From assembly GCA_902806365.1 (NCBI GenBank), contig CADCWJ010000346.1, positions 1 through 8,635 on the forward strand: DNA of 8,635 nt. The letters run 5' to 3'. The translations under genes and the position numbers were made by a program. The DNA is from an uncultured Thermomicrobiales bacterium. GTDB taxonomy: Bacteria > Chloroflexota > Chloroflexia > Thermomicrobiales > UBA6265. Shown piece after piece: positions 1-4,882 of the stretch. Under the pieces are notes generated by a model. It saw nothing but the letters and a program-made list of their open reading frames with translations. It was not told the origin of the DNA and made no database searches. Numbering within the stretch: the stretch's first letter is position 1; every line of letters starts with the position of its first letter.

Positions 1-389
1 TCCTCCCCAAGCGCCTCGACACCGCCGCGCCAGCGCCGGTAGTCGCGCTCGACCATCGCGAGGGCGGCACCCGCGGTCGCAGGGGAGTCGGTGTCGGCGG
101 CGGAGAACGCGCCGTCGTGAAAGTGGTTGCTCGCGCGGCTGCCGAAGACATCCGCCATGTGAGCGAGGCGCCAGGCGATCGTCGTGAACGGCGCCGCGCT
201 GCGCTCGATGCGCCCAATGGGAGCATCCATCGCGTAGCGGCCGCCATCCGTTGGGCGAACGGACCAGCAGCCGGCGACCGGCTCCCAGAGGTACTCGTCG
301 TCGGTCAGCCCCGCCATCCGGGGCATGAACTGGTGGTCCCAGGCGAAATCGAGCTGGTCGAGCAACACGCGGTTCCACGAAAACGCCAT
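1..389 (-). CDS. DinB family (DinB_2/DUF664-like) protein, C-terminus cut by window edge
   Basis: About 129 N-terminal residues are present; the rest lies beyond the left edge. The protein opens MAFSWNRVLLDQLDFAWDHQ and continues with FMPRMAGLTDDEYLWEPV and GCWSVRP. This is the typical first helix and turn of DinB_2-type four-helix bundles (a tail-to-tail family of putative metal-dependent hydrolases or thiol-transferases). A later helix with TTIAWRLAHMADVFG carries a histidine in the place where the family usually has a metal ligand. The ATG start is well supported: on the minus strand it is preceded by GGGGAGAGGGG about 8-10 bases upstream. It lies 147 bp downstream of the tetR gene on the same strand, so it may be read from the same transcript. 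The substrate cannot be told. Family call is confident; the exact biochemical role is not. Confidence 0.82.
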   Translation of the reverse strand, partial: MAFSWNRVLLDQLDFAWDHQFMPRMAGLTDDEYLWEPVAGCWSVRPTDGGRYAMDAPIGRIERSAAPFTTIAWRLAHMADVFGSRASNHFHDGAFSAADTDSPATAGAALAMVERDYRRWRGGVEALGE

Positions 390-536
390 GTCCGATGTCC
401 CCTCTCCCCATATAGGACGGTCGCGAGTGTCCACCTCGATGATCGCTCACCGCAAGGTCAAAACACGTCCGAGTTCGAGTTCCCGTTCCTGGCCGCGAAC
501 GTCAAGGAGAGGCCACGGTGGGAGGATCGGGGCCAC

Positions 537-1208
537 TCACGTGACGCACAGGGCGCCGATGAGGGTGCGCTCGAGCCACGTCTGATACGCCAACGAATCC
601 CGGTCGCCCTCGGTACGGAAGAGGTGGTACACGTCCGGGCTCGCCAGCGCCCACAGCGTGTCGGCGACATCCTCCGGGGTAAGGTCGGGGCGAAGACCAC
701 GCGCGGGAACGTGCCTGGCGACGTCCTCCATCGTGTGCCGTCGATCGCGCTCGATCTCTGTCCAGTCTGAAGCGACCTCGGGATCGCTTGCCGCCGCCTG
801 GAGATACATGCGCCAGTAGATACCCGTCCGGTCGGCAACGCGGACGAAGAGGCGGCTCGCGGCGGCGAGGTAGGCGCCCGCGGTGGGGTCGTCGCCGGCA
901 TCGCGCGCCAGTTCGGAGCGGATGATCGATCGCCACTCGTCGGAGTCCACTGGCGTCTCCGAAGCCACCGCCGTGGCGGCTGCCGCTGCCCGCAAAAGCG
1001 AGCGCTTGCTGCCCCAGGCCAGGTAGAGCGTCTGCAGCGAGACCCCGGCGCGTTTGGCGATGGCGACGACGGTGGTCGCCGGATATCCCTCCTCCCGGAA
1101 CAGGGAGTCAGCGGCGACGACAAGGCGGCGCCGTGTCTCCTCGCGGCTTGCGGCGCCGGCGGCTCTTCGTCGCTGGTATGGGTCGTTCGGTGTTGTGGGT
1201 TGTGCCAT
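537..1208 (-). CDS. TetR/AcrR-family transcriptional regulator
   Basis: This is a one-component repressor of 223 residues, the usual TetR length. An N-terminal DNA-binding bundle (about residues 20-75) contains REETRRRLVVAADSLFREEG, then the helix-turn-helix TTVVAIAKRAGVSLQTLYLA and the GSKRSLL element that ends the TetR_N domain. The remaining ~150 residues are a diverged all-helical ligand and dimer domain; its ligand cannot be predicted. I chose the ATG at 1206-1208. An in-frame GTG at 1214 would add two residues but would put the start codon inside the operator. No Shine-Dalgarno is visible upstream. A TATAGT box on the minus strand (1215-1220) sits at -10 distance from the ATG, so the transcript may be leaderless (inference). 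The gene is divergent from doxX/hydrolase and abuts a 32-bp inverted repeat, which suggests autorepression and control of the neighbours. Confidence 0.93.
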   Translation of the reverse strand: MAQPTTPNDPYQRRRAAGAASREETRRRLVVAADSLFREEGYPATTVVAIAKRAGVSLQTLYLAWGSKRSLLRAAAAATAVASETPVDSDEWRSIIRSELARDAGDDPTAGAYLAAASRLFVRVADRTGIYWRMYLQAAASDPEVASDWTEIERDRRHTMEDVARHVPARGLRPDLTPEDVADTLWALASPDVYHLFRTEGDRDSLAYQTWLERTLIGALCVT

Positions 1209-1236
1209 TGACACACTATACCATGACTGCTAGAGT
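1208..1236 (+). promoter_or_regulatory. Sigma-70-type promoter for the doxX-hydrolase operon
   Basis: A perfect TTGACA -35 box (1208-1213) is followed by an optimal 17-bp spacer and TAGAGT (1231-1236, four of six matches to TATAAT). Transcription would start near 1243, giving a leader of about 170 nt before the doxX start codon. The promoter is almost entirely covered by the putative TetR operator, which fits repression by occlusion. The boxes are read directly from the sequence; activity is inferred. Confidence 0.55.
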
Positions 1237-1240
1237 GTCA
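1209..1240. promoter_or_regulatory. Putative TetR operator (imperfect inverted repeat)
   Basis: The outer arms are TGACACACTA (1209-1218) and TAGAGTGTCA (1231-1240). They are reverse complements at 9 of 10 positions around a 12-bp centre. The repeat begins at the base next to the tetR ATG and spans the -35 to -10 interval of the plus-strand promoter. TetR-family repressors typically bind such palindromes between divergent genes, so binding here would block both transcripts. That the neighbouring TetR protein is the binder is inferred from position only. Confidence 0.6.
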
Positions 1241-1300
1241 CTCAACTTGATTGTAACTCTAATGAGCATGACCAGCGTGGAGAGCGGGTCACTCACCCTT

Positions 1301-1324
1301 TCTGGAACCGCCTCTGGAACCGCC
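1301..1324. repeat. Perfect 12-bp tandem duplication in the doxX leader
   Basis: TCTGGAACCGCC occurs twice back to back (1301-1312 and 1313-1324), within the untranslated leader between promoter and doxX. Each copy contains GGAAC, which recurs in the palindrome at 1364-1377. It may be a slippage product or a pair of protein-binding half sites. Confidence 0.7.
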
Positions 1325-1363
1325 CGCGATCACCATCTCACTGCCGACAACCGCACTGTGGAC

Positions 1364-1377
1364 CGGGAACGTTCCCG
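1364..1377. promoter_or_regulatory. Perfect 14-bp palindrome in the doxX leader, possible second operator
   Basis: CGGGAACGTTCCCG is an uninterrupted perfect palindrome 35 bp before the doxX start codon and 21 bp before its ribosome binding site. It shares the GGAAC core with the tandem duplication upstream. It could be bound by a second regulator as DNA. As RNA it could fold only with a tight loop. The sequence is unlike the TGACAC operator arms, so the same TetR protein is not the obvious binder. Confidence 0.35.
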
Positions 1378-1412
1378 CCGCTCCTCGTCGTCGAGTACAA
1401 GGAGACATCATC

Positions 1413-1760
1413 ATGTACGTTGCTTCTGTCACCGTCTCGATCCTTCTGGCCCTGGTTCTCCTGGCGTCGGGTGTGATGAAAGTGCGCCGCGCGCCCGCGG
1501 TCGTTGCCAACCTCCGGATGGTCGGGGTGGCCGAACGTGTGATCCCCGGGCTCGGAGCGCTCGAGATCGCGGCGGCCCTTGGGCTTCTCCTCGGGCTCTT
1601 CTGGTGGCCGATCGGCCTCGCCGCCGGGGTCGGCGCCGTCATCTATTTCGTTGGCGCGATCGTCACCCACCTCCGTGCCCGCGACAACGCGATCGGTCCC
1701 GCGGCGGGCATGCTCCTCATTTGCGCCACCGCTCCGCTTCTCATGGTTCTCGCCCTCTAG
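1413..1760 (+). CDS. DoxX-like family small membrane protein
   Basis: A 115-residue integral membrane protein with four predicted helices: about 4-23 (VTVSILLALVLLASGVMKV), 46-63, 66-87 (WPIGLAAGVGAVIYFVGAIV) and 96-114. The short polar stretch KVRRAP after helix 1, the GLGALEIAAALGLLLGL helix and the RARD loop before helix 4 are typical of the DoxX_2 group, whose length is near 110-130. Family members are often found with hydrolases or oxidoreductases in quinone, electrophile or thiol stress responses, but the molecular function is not settled. AAGGAG at 1399-1404 lies 8 bases before the ATG and fixes the start. It is the first gene of the plus-strand unit behind the TetR-controlled promoter. 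The gap to the hydrolase is 109 bp, with no evident terminator. Confidence 0.85.
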   Translation: MYVASVTVSILLALVLLASGVMKVRRAPAVVANLRMVGVAERVIPGLGALEIAAALGLLLGLFWWPIGLAAGVGAVIYFVGAIVTHLRARDNAIGPAAGMLLICATAPLLMVLAL

Positions 1761-1869
1761 CCCAATACCGTGAGCCATCCGTGCCTGCAAGCGGACCGTG
1801 CCCGGTACGTAGGTTCCCAAACCGAACCGATCGACTCCCTCATCCACGCCATCCAGGAGGCTCACGGCC

Positions 1870-2622
1870 ATGTCCCAGTCCATCAACCAGCGCGTCCTCC
1901 ATCCCCATAGCGACCTGCCGTTGACCCTCCGCGAGACCGGCGAGGGCCGGCCCGTCTGGGTGCTGCACGGCGGCGCCGGCCCGGCAATGGTCGATCCGAT
2001 CATCGACCACTTTGCCAGCGGCCATCATGTCCTCGCGCCGACGCATCCTGGCTGGGACGGCACCCCACGCCCGAACTGGCTGGCGGCCGTCGGCGACCTT
2101 GCCCAGTTCTACCTCGACATCCTCGCGGAACTCGAGCTGACCGATGTGATCGTTGTCGGGAGCTCGTTCGGGGGGTGGGTGGCCACCGAGATGGGGGTCC
2201 GTGACACGACCGGCCGCCTGGGCCGGATCGTCCTGATCGACGCGATGGGCCCGGTCATCCCCGGGCAGGAGCTGACGGCGCCCACATCGGGGCCCAAGGG
2301 TACCGGCGCGGATGTTTCGGCCCGTCGCGGCCCGTCGCGGGACGAGATCGCCCGCCTCGTCGCCTACACCGGGCCGGCGATCCAGGATCCCGAGCTGTTC
2401 GGCCTCCTGCCCGGTGTGCGGGTGCCGGTGCTCGGGCTCTGGGGTGAGCACGATCCCGTGACCCCGCCGCCGTACGGACGCACCTTCACCGGGGCCTTCA
2501 CCAACTCCAGGTTTGAAGTGATCCCGACAGCGGGGCACCTCCCTACCCACGAAGCTCCCGACCTCACGTTCGCCGCGATCGACCGCTTTCTGCAGTCCCA
2601 AACGTCATTTCAGGCGAGATAA
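1870..2622 (+). CDS. Alpha/beta-fold hydrolase
   Basis: A soluble 250-residue serine hydrolase. The oxyanion-hole motif HGG is at 33-35. The nucleophile elbow GSSFGG (97-102) puts Ser99 as nucleophile, WGEHDP gives the acid Asp195, and AGHLPTHE gives His223, so the triad is complete. HPGWDGTPRP (59-68) is the usual loop after strand 4. The stretch between the core and the cap, about residues 130-165, is short and rich in Gly, Pro, Ser and Thr. This suggests a reduced lid compared with many relatives (judgement without an alignment). The start is set by AGGAGG at 1853-1858, 11 bases before the ATG. It follows doxX in what looks like one operon, so it probably acts on a compound sensed by the TetR repressor. 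The substrate (ester, epoxide or C-C bond) cannot be told. Confidence 0.92.
   Translation: MSQSINQRVLHPHSDLPLTLRETGEGRPVWVLHGGAGPAMVDPIIDHFASGHHVLAPTHPGWDGTPRPNWLAAVGDLAQFYLDILAELELTDVIVVGSSFGGWVATEMGVRDTTGRLGRIVLIDAMGPVIPGQELTAPTSGPKGTGADVSARRGPSRDEIARLVAYTGPAIQDPELFGLLPGVRVPVLGLWGEHDPVTPPPYGRTFTGAFTNSRFEVIPTAGHLPTHEAPDLTFAAIDRFLQSQTSFQAR
2321..2340. repeat. 10-bp tandem duplication inside the hydrolase gene
   Basis: CCCGTCGCGG is repeated directly (2321-2330, 2331-2340) and encodes part of SARRGPSRDE in the lid region. Ten is not a multiple of three, so if one copy is a recent duplication, another small change must have restored the frame. Confidence 0.75.
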
Positions 2623-2678
2623 CCTGGAGTACCGCGGATGCATCCCCCCACGGCCAGGCGGGAGGCAACGTCGCGACG

Positions 2679-2693
2679 GCCGGTGTCGCCGGC
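2679..2693. terminator. Weak GC hairpin between convergent genes
   Basis: GCCGG and CCGGC pair around a five-base loop, followed on the plus strand by GTTTC. It lies in the 81-bp gap between the hydrolase stop and the stop of the minus-strand exported protein, where a bidirectional terminator is expected. The stem is short and the T tract is only three bases, so this is tentative. Confidence 0.2.
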
Positions 2694-2703
2694 GTTTCAG
2701 GAA

Positions 2704-4650
2704 CTATCGGAGGACGATCGCGTTCTCGATCTGACGGCGAGCCTGGCGTTGCGTGGCGTAGGCATCGTAGGGGACATCCTGGGTCAGGATCAGATACGAT
2801 TCGCCGTCGACAATTGCCTGGCAGGAGACGAAGTGGGCGTAGGTCTCGCCGTCCGATCCGGTGTAGGTGAAGTTGGCGTAGGCGGCGTCCGCATTACTCC
2901 CCTCGAACGGCTGGCCGCTTCCGGTAAGATCCGGCGCGAGATCGGTGAAGGCGGGGAGATCCACGATCTGCTCGTTCGCAAACAGAACGCATCCTTCAAG
3001 ATCGCCCCGGTACTCCCGTGTTGCCTGAAGCGTGATTTGGCTCGTGCCGTTGCTCAGCACCAGCAGTTCCTCGCTGGCGGCTATCGTCTCACCGGTGACG
3101 GACCAGGTGGATGGAATCTCGATCGAGAAGCCGAACGACGGGCTGGTGAACGTCGTACCGTCGAGCCCGGTCAAGGCGCCCACCACGGCAGGCGACCCTG
3201 GCGTCCCGGGCGTCGCCAGCGGTGTCGCGTCAGGAGTGGCCAGGGGCGTCCCCACCGGTGACGCGGGCACCGGCGTTGCCGGGAGCGGCGTCGGTGTTAC
3301 CGGGAGCGGCGTCGCCGTCGGCGGAAGGGGCGTGGCGGTTGGCGGAACGGGCGTGGCGGTCGGTGGGGCCGTTGGGCTGGGGGCGACCGTCGCGGCGATC
3401 GTCGGTGATGCCGGGGTGGGGGTTCCCGGTGTCGCTGGGGAGAGGGTCGCCGGTGACGCTGGGGTCGCCGGCGCGGGGCTCGCGCCCTCGCCTTCGTCGC
3501 CGCCGAGATCCACCGCGTTGGTGATCCGCAGGACATCGTCGATCGTGTCGTTGTAGCGCTCCGGGGTCGTGGTCGCGAAGATCACGAGCACCGATTCGCC
3601 CTCGAGCAGCGTGCGGCATTCGAGATAGTCGACCAGTTCGACCGGTTCCGCCGCCGCGTTCTCCGGGTCGGTATAGGTCAGGTTGAAGACGCCGTACGAC
3701 GCGCTGGCCGTCTCTCCCGCGATCGGCTCGCCCTCGGCATCCTCCGCCGGCCGCCAATCGGTGATCGCGGGGTCTTCCGTCTCGAAGAAAGCGGCTTCGC
3801 CCTGGATGCAGTCGGCCGGATCGCCGCCGTAATAGGGGCCGGACCAGATCGCAAGCGTGGCGGATGGGCTTTCCAGACGCAGCTCGTTGTACCCGTCGTC
3901 GCCGACGCGGCTCTCGGCCTCCCAGATGTTGGCGTCCCAGGTCAGGCGGTAGCCGTAGGTCGGGCTGGTGTAGGACTCGCCGTCGATCCCCTCGTTGGTG
4001 GCTCCAGGGGTCGATGCCTCTGGCGTCCCCTCATCCGCCTCTGGTGTCTCGACGAGGGCATCGACCGATGGGATGCTCTCGCCGCCCTGGAGCACCGGCT
4101 CGTCGTCGAGCGTAACGCTCTCGCGAGCCGCCGCCAGCGCCGCTTCGAAGTCCCCCTCCCGCGCCCGGAGCGTGAGCACGACCACCGCGCCGGTCTCGGG
4201 AAGCGTGTACGCCTCGACGATGAGATGATCGCGGTCGGCGGTCAGCTCGACGAAGGGAACCTCCCCGTCGAGTTCCTCGCGTATGGTCTCGCTCGCCTCC
4301 GCGTTCGCCGCGATCAGATCGACCGTGTCGTTGAGGAACTCGATCGCCGGGTAATCATCGGCCCGGCCGGAGACCCGCACCGTGCCGGCGTCGTGGCGAA
4401 TCGTGATCGTGTCGAACCCGCCCTCGTTGGAGGTAATGTCCCGCTCGCGGGCCGTCCAAGCGTCATTCCAGGCCAGCGTGTAGCCGAACTGCGGGCTCTC
4501 GTAGGTCGTGGCATCGATCAGCCCGGTGCCATCATCCTGGGCGGTGGCGGCCCGGCCCGTGAATTCCGCGAGCGCGGGAAGCATCGCGATCACCAGCGCG
4601 ACGATGAAGACTGGCCGCGCCGCATGTCGCGCGCTTGTACGATCGCCCAT
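2704..4650 (-). CDS. Exported three-domain repeat protein with Pro/Thr-rich linker
   Basis: 648 residues. An N-terminal signal sequence has a basic start, a hydrophobic core near 13-28 (PVFIVALVIAMLPALA) and a likely cleavage after ATA near 37; there is no lipobox cysteine. Three copies of one alpha/beta-type module begin at about 50 (YESPQFGYTLAW), 227 (YTSPTYGYRLTW) and 501 (FTSPSFGFSIEI), each followed by a W at the end of the first strand pair. Copies two and three each hold a cysteine pair (Cys281/Cys345, Cys554/Cys610) that could form a disulfide outside the cell; copy one has none. A linker at about 389-488 is almost all Pro, Thr, Ala and Ser. The opening motif resembles PsbP/DUF1795-like folds, but I cannot assign a family. 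No catalytic motif is visible; it may be a binding or wall-associated protein. GAAGGA a few bases before the ATG supports the start. It lies downstream of the GTPase on the same strand. Confidence 0.85.
   Translation of the reverse strand: MGDRTSARHAARPVFIVALVIAMLPALAEFTGRAATAQDDGTGLIDATTYESPQFGYTLAWNDAWTARERDITSNEGGFDTITIRHDAGTVRVSGRADDYPAIEFLNDTVDLIAANAEASETIREELDGEVPFVELTADRDHLIVEAYTLPETGAVVVLTLRAREGDFEAALAAARESVTLDDEPVLQGGESIPSVDALVETPEADEGTPEASTPGATNEGIDGESYTSPTYGYRLTWDANIWEAESRVGDDGYNELRLESPSATLAIWSGPYYGGDPADCIQGEAAFFETEDPAITDWRPAEDAEGEPIAGETASASYGVFNLTYTDPENAAAEPVELVDYLECRTLLEGESVLVIFATTTPERYNDTIDDVLRITNAVDLGGDEGEGASPAPATPASPATLSPATPGTPTPASPTIAATVAPSPTAPPTATPVPPTATPLPPTATPLPVTPTPLPATPVPASPVGTPLATPDATPLATPGTPGSPAVVGALTGLDGTTFTSPSFGFSIEIPSTWSVTGETIAASEELLVLSNGTSQITLQATREYRGDLEGCVLFANEQIVDLPAFTDLAPDLTGSGQPFEGSNADAAYANFTYTGSDGETYAHFVSCQAIVDGESYLILTQDVPYDAYATQRQARRQIENAIVLR
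3308..3370. repeat. Three 21-bp tandem units in the Pro/Thr linker coding region
   Basis: Units at 3308-3328, 3329-3349 and 3350-3370 share the pattern GGCGT(C/G)GC(C/G)GT(C/T)GG with small differences. On the minus strand they encode the seven-residue repeat PPTATPL. They form the most regular part of a longer low-complexity segment (3187-3486). Such coding minisatellites can change copy number in steps of seven residues without breaking the frame. Confidence 0.7.
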
Positions 4651-4745
4651 GGTTGTTCCTTCTCTTGCCCATCCTGCTGCCAGCCCACGTTACCCGACAC
4701 TGTGCCACGCCGGTCCGCCGCTGGCCACATCGCGACCGCGGACGC

Positions 4746-4765
4746 AACGGGCAGTGACACCCGTT
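4746..4765. repeat. Inverted repeat in the spacer between the GTPase and exported-protein genes
   Basis: AACGGG (4746-4751) and CCCGTT (4760-4765) are perfect 6-bp arms around 8 bases. It lies 118 bp beyond the GTPase stop and about 95 bp ahead of the exported protein's start, reading on the minus strand. No T tract follows it, so it is not a standard terminator. It could be an operator or have no function. The rest of the 232-bp spacer (4651-4882) holds no gene I can support and no promoter I trust. Confidence 0.3.
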
Positions 4766-4882
4766 ATGCGGGAAACGCCGTGAGGGAGAGGAAGGTTGTG
4801 GTGGGCTCGAGGTATCGCACGGGAGCCACCAGCTCGAACACGATCCAGCGACCTCCGTGCGAACCCTGTGGGATCAGCGCCC

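Noticed and set aside
390..536. The 147-bp gap between tetR and the DinB gene as a promoter region
   Set aside because: TTGACC, TTGACG and TATATG boxes are visible on the minus strand, but none pair at 16-18 bp spacing, so no promoter is claimed.
117..770. A 217-codon plus-strand frame across the DinB and TetR genes
   Set aside because: It crosses two recognisable minus-strand genes and the gap between them and has no start signal or domain.
1338..2003. A 221-codon minus-strand frame opposite doxX
   Set aside because: It is antisense to the DoxX-like gene, which has four clear membrane helices and an AAGGAG site.
1840..2601. A 253-codon minus-strand frame opposite the hydrolase
   Set aside because: The plus-strand frame contains a full Ser-Asp-His triad; the reverse frame has no motif.
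3032..3556. A Gly/Val-rich 174-codon frame on the plus strand
   Set aside because: It is the mirror of the Pro/Thr linker of the exported protein; the repeats arise from that linker, not from a real glycine-rich protein.
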